64,000 bases of DNA from Flectonema sp. DT1601 (Eukaryota; Euglenozoa; Diplonemea; Diplonemida; Diplonemidae): the NCBI GenBank assembly GCA_964019425.1, contig OZ025790.1, positions 930,001 through 994,000 on the forward strand, in the 5' to 3' direction. Under the pieces are notes generated by a model that had not been told where the DNA came from, made no database searches, and worked only from the letters and a program-made list of their open reading frames with translations. Shown in pieces: positions 1-11,490 of this stretch (its first letter is position 1; the number at the start of each line of letters is the position of its first letter). The position numbers were made by a program, and so were the translations under genes.

Positions 1-672
1 TGGATGACCCTGTAGTGATGGCAGCTGATCAGGGAAGGATCCCTCTCCTCTAATCTTAGTCGCAATCATAAGAGAAACTACCACAATAGTTGGGAAAGGG
101 AGTTCCATGGTTGATATAACTCGGGTGATTCTTTCGATGTATACCAGTGAGAATATCAAGATAGAGTTGTCTTTGGGACCAAGTACTCCCCACCTTTGAA
201 GAATGCCAGATAGGGAACTCAAAGAAACATTGTGAGAATTACACAACAGCTGCCTGTATGCTGGTATAAGGGTTTTGCATCCATTGTATTCCCATGCAAT
301 TTCTTGAAATTTTCCCCACCACCCGGATTCGATCCCAACCCTTCGTCGTTTTTCATGTCGGAGCCAGTCATGAGACACCCACAACCGATGTCTGGGTTGA
401 CAATCTCTTTGTAGCTTTCTTTTACATTGTCGACAACATCGTTTCTTATTATTACCATATCCAAGAACGACTAGTCTAGCGCACTTCCTACCGTTTATAA
501 CAGATTCAGGTAACTTTAATAAACATCCACTACAATCGGAACAGTACAGCAACCCACAGAGTCTACAGTGGTGTCGCCTCTTCCAAAGTGTAAAACCTCG
601 CAAACATCCATTGCAAGAATCTCTTGAAGAGTCTGGTTGCCAATGTGGTCTTCGATCTTTATTGCGTATCAT
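1..672 (-). CDS. FYVE zinc finger plus cyclin-box protein (partial, runs off left edge)
   Basis: An open frame of 224 codons runs from an ATG at 672 to the window edge with no stop. Residues 11-83 form a textbook FYVE finger: WQPD, then CNGC, the basic RRHHCR signature, CRLC, CSDC, and a final R-C-C-R-Q-C pair. All three PI3P-binding signatures (WxxD, RR/KHHCR, RxC) are present, so endosomal PI3P binding is expected from the family. After a basic linker, residues about 160-205 (SLVYIERITRV, then VVVSLMIATKIRGE) resemble the first half of a PHO80-type cyclin box, including the Arg of the YxxR helix and the Lys of the A-[ST]-K motif. The rest of the box lies outside the window. An acceptor-like AG at 683-684 after a T-rich tract sits 10 nt before the ATG. 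FYVE is certain by motif; the cyclin call is a good inference. Confidence 0.85.
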   Translation of the reverse strand, partial: MIRNKDRRPHWQPDSSRDSCNGCLRGFTLWKRRHHCRLCGLLYCSDCSGCLLKLPESVINGRKCARLVVLGYGNNKKRCCRQCKRKLQRDCQPRHRLWVSHDWLRHEKRRRVGIESGWWGKFQEIAWEYNGCKTLIPAYRQLLCNSHNVSLSSLSGILQRWGVLGPKDNSILIFSLVYIERITRVISTMELPFPTIVVVSLMIATKIRGEGSFPDQLPSLQGHP

Positions 673-968
673 ACTTTAGGGACTGTAAGAAAATAATAAT
701 TGCATCAGATACAGATACTAGACACTGGAGTTCCATACGTACTGCCCGCTCTCTGATGTTGTAAGGATTTGTACCTTGTAAAAAAAAATAATATTTTTTT
801 ATTTTTTTTTTTCAATCAACAAATCAAAATGCATACTTACAGAAGATGCATGCAGGTGCGCATTTATTGCGTGACAGCGGTGGCTGTCACCAGCAATTGG
901 ACAAAGAAAAAGAAGAAGAAAAAAAACCCTCTTAGAGGAGGGGTGATAGCAGGAAGCAATTTGACAAC
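673..968. other. Spacer between FYVE-cyclin and PEX6 genes
   Basis: Short spacer with T- and A-runs around 780-815 and 905-930. It holds the leader acceptor of the FYVE-cyclin gene at its left end and the 3' flank of PEX6 at its right. I see no coding sequence. Confidence 0.6.
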
Positions 969-3857
969 TTAGGCAAACTGTTCTTTCATTGCGAGATATC
1001 TCTTCAGGTCAGTTGGTGTGATTGAAGGTGTTGATGCTTCTCTTGCTTGAATCAAGTGTTTCTGAGTCACTACAATCGAAGATAAATTGTTAGAACTGTT
1101 TTCTTCATTATTTTCTGAGTCGGAATCAGACTCGTCGAGTTGACTGTCAGCAATCTTTTGAACTTCAGTATCGCGATCAGACTGAACCTTCGCAACCATA
1201 TCGTCTACAACACTTCTCATGGCAATCATTAGTGCTTCTGTGCTGAGGGAGTACATGTCTGCTCCGCTGTAGGTTTTAGGCATCTCTTCGGTAATTCTGT
1301 TTTGTGATTATTATTATTATTATTATTAATATTACCATTGTGAGAAGGTATTAACACATAAAGACATACGCTAAGAAATCAACATCGTCGTCGAGTTTCA
1401 TTTTGCGAGTTTGCGCTTTTAATATTGTTGCCTGCTCGGCAGATGTTCCAGCGACTCCTAAATAAACACATTTGTCGAATCTACCAGGACGGAGAAGTGA
1501 TTGATCTATTAAGTCAGGTCTGTTTGTGGCTCCAATTATAAAAACAAACTCATCAGGGTCACCTCCTAAGGAATCGACCTCAGTGAGTAGTTGTGCAACA
1601 ATGCGGTCCATAACACCTGCTGAATCACCCTTTGCACCTCTGTTAGGTACCAGGGCATCTAATTCATCGAAAAACACCACACATGGTGCTGCTTCTCTGG
1701 CTTTTTGAAATAACTCTCTGACATTTCTCTCAGACTCACCAACGTACATATTTAGCAGCTCTGGTCCTTTTACGCTCATAAAGTTTAGGCCGCATTCAGT
1801 CGCCACACCTTTGGCGAGGAGAGTCTGTGTTGTTTTGTTTTTTTAAATATGGTTTAAAAGGAGAAAACTGAGAGGAGAGAAAAAGAAGAAAAGAAAACCA
1901 ATACCTTACCACATCCGGGAGGACCAAACATTAAAATACCAGTTCTCGCTTTAAGACCAGAACCACTATATAGTTGAGGTTGGGTAAGAGGTAGATGAAT
2001 GCATTTCATTATTTCTTCTTTTGCTTCTTTCAATCCACCGATGTCTTTCCAGGATACCTTTTGCACGTTTGTTGATACAGAGATTTGATGAGATGAGGTA
2101 TACTTTGATATCGCCGTAGTAAAATGTGACATCTGTACAATAGGAATTCCTCCTTGAAGGTCACAAGTAAGATCATCACATACTAACGCAGAGCAGTTGT
2201 TTACTGCGTGGGATACAATTTCTAGAAGGCCAGAGGCAGGGAGACCAGCAGTAGCCTTTGCAATCTTTTCACTCGTTACAACACGTGAGTGAACGATCCT
2301 ATTCAAGAGGATGTCGTATATGGAAGCTCGTTCAATTTGAGTTGGGTTGTTGAAAATTATTTTTTGTTGAAAAAAAGTCGATGCCAATCCTGGCATATCT
2401 TCTTCTGTTCTATACGACCCCACGACAATAACTCGTTGTTGATTTGTTGCTTTTTGTAGATCTGATAAGACCTGACCAACAGAAACAGAATTTCCATCCT
2501 TTCCAGAAAATAAAGAATCAATATCGGTAGCCAGCAGTACAGTATTCCCAGTGTCACAGGCAATCTTTATTAAACCAATTACAGTTTCGATGTCTGCATC
2601 CGAACAGTTTGTTTCCATCATATTTAAACCAACAGAAGCTGCAGCAGCAGCAACACTCTCTCTCACATAACTATCAGGAGGCCCAACCACAGCAAGAGAT
2701 CCAGCGAATGCTCCTTCTTCACTATCGTCGTTGTGAATGACTGCGAGTTTCTCCATGAAAATTAAAACCGATTGAGCAGCTGACAGGCATTCCGTTGGAA
2801 ATTCTCCTCCGGAAAAAGACTTCGGAGTTGAAAACAACTTACAAGGAGTACCCGTAAGACTGAGCTCTGTCCCTTCCCGTGAGATGATGAACGGAGTTCC
2901 TTCCAGGGAATGATCACCAGTAGTCGCAGCCTTTACAATGGAAACAGTTATTTCTGATGGGTATGTAGTTTGTGAACATAAGAATTCAAAATCAAGAATT
3001 ACAGAATTAGATAAGTTTTTCAACAACGCGCTCCTAACAATCGGACTGGAAATCGGAACTGAAATCACGTCACTAACATGAACCAATCTCGAGGTAAATA
3101 ATGATGAAATAACCTCATCAACAACAGCTGTCGGTATGTCTACCAACAGAGGATTCATGACTAAGGCTATCTCTGCCCATGATGCGGTTTTTATTGAGAG
3201 CTCTTTAAGTGTTCCTGTTTTATCTAAATAGACGCATTCTGAATGAATATCAGTTGAAGCTGATGGTCTGAATGTATTACTCCTCCAGAATAAGTTACAA
3301 TAAGTTCCGGGTTGTACTAGAAAGACGCTATCGTCAACTTTAAAATTATTTTCGTTATTTGGAAGGCAAAGTTCAAAACAGAATTGTTGTTTGTTGTGAT
3401 TAATAATGACGTGAGTCTGCAATCCATAAACCTGTTTAGTTTCATTCGTACAATATATTTTATTGGAAGTGTCTCGGAGATAGCATTCAGGAATATCGAG
3501 ATCAGTATGAGATAAGTTTTTCGGAAGTAATTTTGTACAAATCCTCACTTTCAATCTCATTCTAGAGGGTCTGCAGAAAGCTGATATGAAAGTATCGGAA
3601 TGTTGCGAGTCTGTTGTGGGTAATTTTATCATCTTTTTTGTCAAATTTTCTCTACTGTACTGCTCCGGGTTGCACGAATCACTAATCCCAGCAATTACAA
3701 CTGTGCAGTCAGCTATGATTCCCTTTGTGACAGGACTGCATTCAACAACGACAACATCTCCGTTGCACAGTACTTGACCTTCGCTGACTATTGTTCCCAC
3801 AGGTAGCACTGTTTCTGTGGGATTCTCACAAGCCACAATAACCCTCGTGAGATCCAT
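969..3857 (-). CDS. PEX6: Peroxisomal AAA+ ATPase Pex6
   Basis: Three exons: 3857-1905, 1824-1370 and 1296-969, giving 911 residues (human PEX6 is about 980). Introns are GTATTG...CACAG and GTATGT...AACAG. In the family, Pex6 pairs with Pex1 to extract the ubiquitinated receptor Pex5 from the peroxisome membrane. The C-terminal D2 ring domain is canonical: Walker A GPPGCGKT at about residue 644, split by intron 1; then [20 protein letters not shown]; Walker [11 protein letters not shown] near 700; and the second region of homology [10 protein letters not shown]. The first ATPase region near residue 389 ([10 protein letters not shown]) has lost the GKT, which fits the non-canonical D1 of Pex6. 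Exon 3 carries the conserved YSGADMYSL segment. A pyrimidine-rich AG at 3873-3874 lies 15 nt before the ATG. Pex1 or Cdc48 would be the alternatives, but the D2 sequence and degenerate D1 favour Pex6. Confidence 0.93.
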
Positions 3858-4448
3858 GTTGATGTTATAATACTTTAAGAGAGAGAGGGAAGTGGGTGGA
3901 ATCTATTTTTCAGTCAATAAGTTACTACTAAACAATGGTTGTCTGTAATTTAAACGAAACCGATAAAGGAAACAGTAAACCACAGTAGTGATGATTAACT
4001 TTAGCCTTTTTGAAATAAAACTTCTGGTTGAGGGAAATCATATTATCAAGTTCCATTGTGATTAATTTGAAAACCTGGAAGAATGAAAAAAAAAAAAAAA
4101 AAAAACATGATTTTGTATTGAGGAAATTAATACTTTAAACAAAACAACTCAAAAACTGTCACATTATACAAAAAAAATAGTACTAAGCGGACAGGGGAAC
4201 GGGATGGGATTCGATAATACATAACGTGGGGATAGGGGGAGAGAAGACTAGTTTTGGTACGCCGTTGCTATTTGTTCTGCTCTTCGTGGTGCTTTTTTTG
4301 ATTAGGTTGATATTAAAGTTTTCCTCTCTCTCTTTTACTTACTTATTTTTATTTTTTTAAATTCAAAAAAAAAAAAAAGGAAATAAAGAACAGAGAAACA
4401 CATTCCATATCATCGACATAACATCAGCATCCTTTTCGGTTTTTAAAA

Positions 4449-4483
<35 letters not shown>

Positions 4484-5108
4484 CGCACCGTATCTAAGTT
4501 TAATGTCTAGGAAGAAAAAAAATAAAGGAAAGAAAAAATGAAAGAAAAAAGAAAAGATCACAACGGGAGGGGAAACAACAAAAACAAACAAACAAACATC
4601 GATGAATACAAAAGAAGAAAATAAACTCTAAAAAAAAGGGCAGGGTGCAGGCGGGAAGTGTGGAGGGGATGAAAAAGATTTTTTCACTCTTTTATTTTTT
4701 TTATTATTTTTCTTTGTTCTTCTTTCCTGGACTACAGAAGGCTGCTAATGTCCCAAAAACCACCACAACATTTTAGGGACGCAAACCGTGAAAGATTTTC
4801 ATTCCAAAGCTTAACAAAGAAAAGCACTAATACTTGTATAACTCTTTGAGGATATACAGGAGAAATATAGATAAGGGACTACCTTTCTTTGGGGAATTTA
4901 TATAGAAAAAAATAAAAACAACCAACCAAATAAACAACAGGGAACAACAAAAAAAAAAAAAAAAAAAAATGACTATAAAAATAAATCGTATTTAACACGG
5001 AATATTGAGAACATTTTTTTTTTTTTTTTTTCTTACAAAAAAAAAGTGGTTGTTGTAAGGATGAAAAATGATTTTAAAAAAAAAAAAAGAAAATGAAATG
5101 AAATGAAA
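3858..5108. other. A/T-homopolymer-rich spacer
   Basis: A 1.25-kb spacer between PEX6 and the 3' end of the LRR/EF-hand gene. It contains several A-runs of 12-28 nt (near 4087, 4365, 4455, 4950) and a T-run near 5015-5030. No ORF of believable composition, no tRNA and no copy of the dispersed repeat families was seen. It probably holds the long 3' UTR of the LRR/EF-hand gene and the leader of PEX6. Confidence 0.6.
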
Positions 5109-7519
5109 CTAATGTTGAACTGATTGTTGTTTCATTTCGCTCATCATTTTTACGAGTTCTGAAGATAGAAAAGTTACGCATTCAGAAAAGTTAATCAACT
5201 GATTGTCATGAGGATCAATGAGGTCCAGAAGAGCATTTATTTCCTCTTCGGTCTTAGAAGGATCGATAGCCTTCAATAGTTGTTCAAATTCTGCTTCATT
5301 CAGTATTCCATTTTTATCAGCATCAAATTGCTTAAATAATTTAACAAATTTTCCTAAGAACCTTTCATGTCCTTGAAGTTGAAAGTCAAGTAACACTTTG
5401 AGAAAGTCAGTGTACATAATGCTGTTTAAATCACTCTTTTTTTGGTCATTTCGGCGACCTGATCTGCGGCGAGGAGGATTCTTTTCTTTTATGACTTCCC
5501 TTACTCTCATAATGATGGATACAGCATCTTCAGCATTGTACATATACTTTACGATGTCGACCCATTCTTCTTCTTGAAGATACCCAGATGTACGTCTATG
5601 GACCATATTGATAACGTCTTCATCACCTTTCATTGGTTGTTTTCCTTTTAAGTACATGCGAAGTAATTCGTGAACTGTTTCCTTCAACTGTCTCTGTACA
5701 AAACGAAATTCTTCGTCGATCTCATTTCTCAAAATCTTTCCAAAAACCGCGACGTCATTATCTTCAGCACTGTATTTACGAACTCCATTGATAATTGCCT
5801 GAGCCCAGTCAAGTATTAAGTTCTTCAGTCCATACTTTTGGTTTAGGTAGGTGTAGAGATGTTGTTCCATTGTCTCTCTTGGAAGGTGTGTTTCCATACA
5901 CTTGATATCAAACTTTGATTTCCCTTCATAGATATCCTCAATAATTTCCTTTAACTGTCTTAGAGAAAGTGATCGACCAACACTTGGGCCCTTTGGAGCA
6001 CGTGATTTGTCACCCCAGTTTGCGTCTTGTTCATCAACTTGGGAAGCCATCTTCTGTCTACCAACTTCGTATTGTTTCAGACGGAGGTGTAGTTTTTCAT
6101 TTTCAGATCTTAGCCAGTTGACTTCGTTTAGTAGTTGTGTGTTGTCACCGTCTTTTGGACCTCCGTAACCTCCTTCTTTAACGTCCATTTGCTGCATCAA
6201 TTGTTCAATTTCCTGAAAATTATTTAGTTTGGTGTGATGGATGAAAAAATAATTTAAAAAAAAATTAAAAAAAAATAAAAAGACGCACCTGAATAGCCGA
6301 CTGCATGTCACCCCTCATAAGTTCTAATTTTTTATCCTTGTGGACCTGCATTCCCTTAATCAATCCGTCGAAGGAATCTAAAAGGGTAGCGTATCTGTGG
6401 TTGGTTTTTATGTTTGTTATGTTTTTGTTATTTTTCTTTTTTTTTTTTTTTTTTTAAATCTTTAATAACACATACTGTTCACTCAGAGTCTGAAGAACGT
6501 TAGACAAATTCGTGTCAAATCTGTAGCTTGAACGGGCGATTTCTTGAAAGCAGTACTGAAATAGCCTGTTATGGTTGTTGTTGTTGTTGTTTTTTTTTCT
6601 TTTTTTCTTTTTTTGTTGGTTTCATCAAAAGAAACAATTCACTACATTTAGTAACATACAATTTCTTAGTTTTGAGAATTTCGGCATTTTTCTCAAAAGG
6701 ATCATCTTTTCCAGCCAACAGAGTGTGGAGATGAGCAATAATATTCTTCACGTAATCATCAAAACCTCCCTTGTCAGCAATCCTTCCAGAAACGGAGGTA
6801 GCAGCGCGGTAAAGACGTTGGACTTGCTCGTGATCAGTAGCTTCCCAGGCGTGTTTTGGTTGGAAATCACCTTCAGCACGTCCAACAGAACCAGCACCAC
6901 CTGAATACCTGGATCTCAGAGATGGTAAGTGAGACTGACCTGGAGGTGAAGTAACAGATGGTTGAGGCATTGCTGGGGATGAACTTGGAGCCCAGGCCTG
7001 TGGAGCATTTCCGTAAGGACCAGCACCCGGAGTACCAGCAGGGGTTGCACCAATTGAAGGTGCCTGTGGTACTGATGGCAGTTGTGAAACAGGTTGACCG
7101 ATACCCATTGGACTTTCTCTTTCATCCAAATCGGCTAAGTCATCGTCTCCGTTATCTGTAAGAGTTGTTCCGTTGAAAGATTCCAACGCTGTTAAGGCAA
7201 CAATGATTTCTTCTTCATCAGTTTCGTAAGGCAAATCTACGTACAAATGTTTTAAATTATGCAACGAAAACAATCCTCTAATAACAGCACTCAAACCAGG
7301 AATTGGGTTATGAGAAATGTCTAAATATTCCAACTTCAGACTGCTCAAATCTTCAGGTAATCTTTGAACGTTGTTATTCGCTAGTTTTAATGTTCTTAAA
7401 TGAGGCATCTTAACCAACAATGGGATTAAGGGAACCAGATCATCGATACCTTCGTTGTTTAAAACGATTTCCTCCATATTGGGATTCACCATCAACATTT
7501 TTTCTAATTTATCCGCCAT
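5109..7519 (-). CDS. LRR / coiled-coil / EF-hand protein (four exons)
   Basis: Two apparently separate ORFs join through four exons: 7519-6660, 6565-6476, 6394-6289 and 6212-5109, all in phase, giving 719 residues. Donors are GTATGT, GTATGT and GTGCGT; acceptors are AACAG, CACAG and TTCAG. The N-terminus (about 15-130) is an LRR fold with repeated LxxLxLxxN units. A Pro/Gly/Gln-rich linker follows (about 140-215), then coiled coil around 350-410 (LLNEVNWLRSENEKLHLRL), a conserved helical region, and two C-terminal EF-hands. The first (near 648) has a complete loop, DADKNGILNEAEF. The second (near 684, DPHDNQLINFSE) is plausible but less canonical. LRR proteins with calcium-binding tails are common in flagellar cytoskeleton, so that role is likely but inferred. 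An excellent acceptor (pyrimidines, then CAG at 7551-7552) precedes a 31-nt leader. I cannot give an orthologue name. Confidence 0.85.
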
Positions 7520-7808
7520 GGTTGAGATTGGCTGTGTACACTGCCTATTGCTGAGAGGGGAAAAATAAAAATAAAATTTTAAAAAAAAAAAGAGAAAAAA
7601 AAAATTCCAAAATCAAACACACAATACCCTTTTATTTCAAAAGAGTGTTAAAAACATACAGAATATTTTTTCTTAAACATTTTTTTTTTTTTTTTTTTCC
7701 AAAATTATTTTTTTCTAAAAAAAAAAAAAGTGAACTAAGACCAAATTGAGAGTGAGGGAAGAATCCCATCAGAGAAAAAAGAAAAAAAACCAATAATATC
7801 ATCGCCCT

Positions 7809-9944
7809 CTACAGATAATAATTCCATATGCATATCTCACCATCTGACCCTATTGATATTACTTGTTTACCGTCACCTGTCCAGACACATTTCACGGCCT
7901 CAGATGAATGTGATGACAGTTGTGTTAGAAGACGAGCTGAAGGCTTATCAACTTCCATTGTATAAATAGATAATGAACCATCTTGATGAGAAGTAGCGAA
8001 AGCTGATCCCTTAGGACTGATAGAAACACTACTGATATGTCGTCGAGGTGTGTTGCTGATGGTGAAGACCGGTCGCTGATAATCTATGTCGTACATACTG
8101 TTTGTTGTTGTTGTGGTTGTTGCTTTTTTTTTTTTTTTTTTTTATTTAAATATAAGAGTTACATACTGAAGAAGTCCATCGTAGGTCGCTGCTACTATCT
8201 CACGCTCACCACTAGTCCGTTGCGCTGCAGATATAAATCCGCTGCACTCAGTGTCAGTTTTATAAGTTAGTTTTCTAGGAGCATTACTTTTGGCAGCCAC
8301 ATGAACATTTTTTTGCGCCAAATCAAAAGTAGCGACAGTCTTATCAAGAGACACGGTGTGTATTATCGAAGGCGATGTGATGTCAGCCAAGAGAGAAGTT
8401 ACTTTTTTCGTGTGATTTTGAAGAACTGCAACACAAGAATGGGCATCACCCTGCGACCAAACCCTAACAATACCATCCTCACCAGCTGATAAAACAAACT
8501 GCTGAGCTGCTGTGAGAGTGCAAACACGACCTCTGTGAGCAGTAGCAATAGACCAAAGAGGTGTGGCTATGGGTTCACTAACAGAGAAACATTGAATACT
8601 GCCATTACTCCAACCAACTAACAATTGATCATCACCAGTGACAGAATAAGTAATACAAGTTGGATGATATTGTAGTCCCCGATCAGCTGGAATACGAGAA
8701 GCGATCGTGTAGTCATCTAAATTCCACACAATAACATGACTCACGCTGTTGTCAGCACAAATAGCAAACCTGTCACTTCTGTTAGATGGAACAGCAATAT
8801 CAAGAAGACCCGATGTGTGAGCTGTAAAATAAACTGCAGCAGTTAAGTCATGAGACACAACTCTATATAAAACACCGCTATTAGTTCCAACTAATAGTTC
8901 AGAACCGTCTCCTGAAGGGTTCAGAGATGTGATGCCACCAGATAGTTGTCCTTCAGAAAGAATCTCCCATTCGCGTTCAACTGTTGGATCTCGACGTGCA
9001 ATTTTAGAAATCTTTCCATCACCGCAACCGACAACTACTGATCCGTCTGATAATGCTGACAATGAAAGGACTCCACCTCCGCCAACAGCAAAGCTTGTTT
9101 TGTATAGTTTGGTATCAGTATTGAAAACAACAACATCACCAGTACCTGTCCCACATAATAAATTACCACCTGAGAGCGCTAGGCAGTTGTATGATCGGAC
9201 GAAGCCTCCGAGTTTTCCTCCACTGCCGGGAACTTGAAAAACAGAAGATGAGATTCTGTATTGCATAGTCTTAATATCGAATGACCATAAACACATTCTA
9301 ATCCCAGTGTTATATGATAAAAACAACTCGTATGTCTGTCTTCGTGTACCAGGTTCACGAATAGAACCCCACACAATGGCTCTTGCGACTTCGTTGTCAA
9401 GACCGTCGCGAAGGCCACCAGATACTTGTCCAGTTTCAACCTCCCATATTAAGGTTTTCCCGTCAACACCAGTGCTTGCAAGCCATCTGCAATCATCAGA
9501 AAACTTTATCGCGTAGATTCCTTTTGAATGTCCAGGTAGACGATATTTAGGTTCACTGCTGTTGTAGTCCCACAGTATTATAAAACCATCTCCTTCTTTT
9601 GCTTTTGTTGATGCTCCCTGACCTGAAGCAATTAGATTACCAGATGAAGAAATATCAATTGATGTGATTTCAGCATCATGTCCTTTTAATACTCTTTGTT
9701 CATGTGGATTACTCGTATTGACAACAACAACTAACTTACCAACAGCATGAATTGCTACTGGTGGCTCACCTGTTGGATGCAACAACGCTGTGTTTAAATG
9801 TTTTCCACTAAACCCAATTGCATGTTCAAGCTGCACTGGTTGTACGTCATCATCACCACTAAAACCGGAAGTGACTGATATCGGTGCTTGACTTGGTGTT
9901 GTTAATCCATTATTGAAAGCAGGGCTCTCTGCTACTTCCATCAT
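7809..9944 (-). CDS. CFAP52: WD40-repeat protein, CFAP52/WDR16-like
   Basis: Two exons, 9944-8167 and 8097-7809, give 688 residues. The intron is GTATGT...AACAG with a 20-nt A-run. At least ten WD40 blades are visible, for example LKGHDAEITSIDIS, LPGHSKGIYAIKFS, and the closing blade GSDGEICIWNYYL encoded by exon 2. The order of blades and phrases such as LIASGQGA, IILWDY, LLCGTGTGDVVVFNTDTK and VVVGCGDGKI resemble CFAP52, a protein of the doublet microtubule lumen in motile cilia that is usually about 620 residues. The N-terminal 35 residues are extra. EML/EMAP-type WD40 proteins are the main alternative. A T-rich tract ending in AACAG at 9955-9956 leaves a 10-nt leader. The WD40 fold is certain; the orthologue name is moderately sure. 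Confidence 0.75.
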
Positions 9945-10209
9945 CGTCTTTTGTCTGTTAAACGTAAATAAAATGTTTTATTACTTTTAACACCTTCGGA
10001 CAAGTTTACGTTTTTTTTGTGAAGACGTTTTATGGAGAAAAAAAAAAAAATAATAATAAAGTGAATAGAACATAAAGAAAACATAAACAATAGTAAGAGT
10101 TAGAATGGTAGTATTTAGACTGATGTCAGTGTAATGGAGACTCTCACAGGCGAGATGAGAATATATAGATGTGAATAACGTCTCAACAACTGACAATCAG
10201 AATGCTATC

Positions 10210-11271
10210 TTAGCTGAGGTACAGCATAACAATTTCATTTCCGGTTGAGTTTTTTTTACTGATGTCCAAGTCCTGCGTTGTTAATCTTATTATCGATAGC
10301 TGTTCAAATCCAAGATGGATCCAAAAATGACAAATTTCATTATTTTTTGAAACCTTACTACTCCGATGAAACGACATCCTGACATCACCAAACCGATTAA
10401 TGTTGAGAGGGAATCCGAGTGTGCCATCATCTTGTTGAGAACCAGAAACAACAACATCAGCTGCATTATTTTCAAACCCGAGGGTAATTGCTAAATGCAT
10501 ATTTTTTTGAAGTCGAAATCCACATGCAGAGACAGAACACAACACAACACTTCTACTGATAGGACCCTTCAGAATACTCAAAACCTCTTGCTGAGTGATC
10601 GGAGTATTGGTATCGACAGGACGAGTTCCCCAAATCATGTACAATAGCTTAGCCCAGTATAAAATATATCTCCGTTGACTTGGAATGGAAACACCTTTCA
10701 TGTTTTTAGAACGTTCATGGGCGTAACGCGCCATCACATCTGAAGCAATTGTTAAAAATTGTTCTTCGGAATAATGTTCCGGAGGTGAAGACATTCCCAG
10801 TTCAGTGTATAGAATGTAACAGCAAAGGACAGTTCCAGTTCTACCTTTACCGGCTTTGCAATGAACTGCACAAATATTATCTTTATGACTCGATAAGAAT
10901 CGATGCATTGAATATACAATCTTTGATAATTGATCCAGACTGGTTGGATTGTGATCAATGATGGGAAGACATTCAGAGTTCCCAGCAAAGTCACATCCTT
11001 TATCGTATTGGTGTTTTTTTTCTTTGCAGAGATTATATACTCTGTAACGATCCTTGTGGTAGAAAGTAAGCATTCGTTCCACGTCTTCGTATTTATTTCT
11101 GTAGAACGACTCAATTCCGGTTGCAGGAAATCCCATCGCAATCAGTCTTTTATTTCCTTTTTCCATTTTCGGAACAGAAACATAAGTCAAATCCAAGTCA
11201 AAATTTCCATCTCGAAAGCAACGTTTTTGTTGCTGTACTAAATGGCGAGCACCTAAGCAGCAACAACTCAT
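10210..11271 (-). CDS. PTEN: PTEN-type phosphoinositide 3-phosphatase
   Basis: A single exon of 353 residues. The phosphatase P-loop HCKAGKGRTG (137-146, catalytic Cys138) is the exact PTEN signature; its two lysines give the basic pocket for PI(3,4,5)P3. Upstream, the KRCFRDGNFDLDLTYV segment, MGFPA, YRN, and HKDRYRVYNLC all match the PTEN family in order. The C-terminal half is a C2-like domain, ending SKKNSTGNEIVMLYLS. The human protein has 403 residues, so the tail is shorter and there is no obvious PDZ ligand. By family it converts PIP3 to PI(4,5)P2 at the plasma membrane, opposing PI3-kinase. TPTE/VSP relatives carry transmembrane voltage sensors, which this lacks. Confidence 0.92.
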   Translation of the reverse strand: MSCCCLGARHLVQQQKRCFRDGNFDLDLTYVSVPKMEKGNKRLIAMGFPATGIESFYRNKYEDVERMLTFYHKDRYRVYNLCKEKKHQYDKGCDFAGNSECLPIIDHNPTSLDQLSKIVYSMHRFLSSHKDNICAVHCKAGKGRTGTVLCCYILYTELGMSSPPEHYSEEQFLTIASDVMARYAHERSKNMKGVSIPSQRRYILYWAKLLYMIWGTRPVDTNTPITQQEVLSILKGPISRSVVLCSVSACGFRLQKNMHLAITLGFENNAADVVVSGSQQDDGTLGFPLNINRFGDVRMSFHRSSKVSKNNEICHFWIHLGFEQLSIIRLTTQDLDISKKNSTGNEIVMLYLS

Positions 11272-11490
11272 TTCTTTTTATTTTTATTTTTTGTGTGTGG
11301 AGCTGTTGTGAGCATCAGAGTTTAAAAATCATAGTTTACGCTGATAAGAAATTCATTTCCCAAGATCAAATGTGTAAATGATGAAAAAGAACAAAAAAGG
11401 AGAAAAAAAAAAAATCTATCAAAAGAAACTTAACACTGACCAGTAGAAACCATCAGCATCATTTAAAAAAAAACAATTCCACCTTTAAAA

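Noticed and set aside
219-464. 81-residue minus-strand ORF with GSNPGGGENFKK
   Set aside because: It overlaps the FYVE-cyclin frame, which has recognisable domains and stays open to the edge.
5109-7519. Two separate genes: an LRR protein and an EF-hand protein
   Set aside because: Two short middle exons with consensus splice sites join them in phase throughout, so one gene is the simpler reading.
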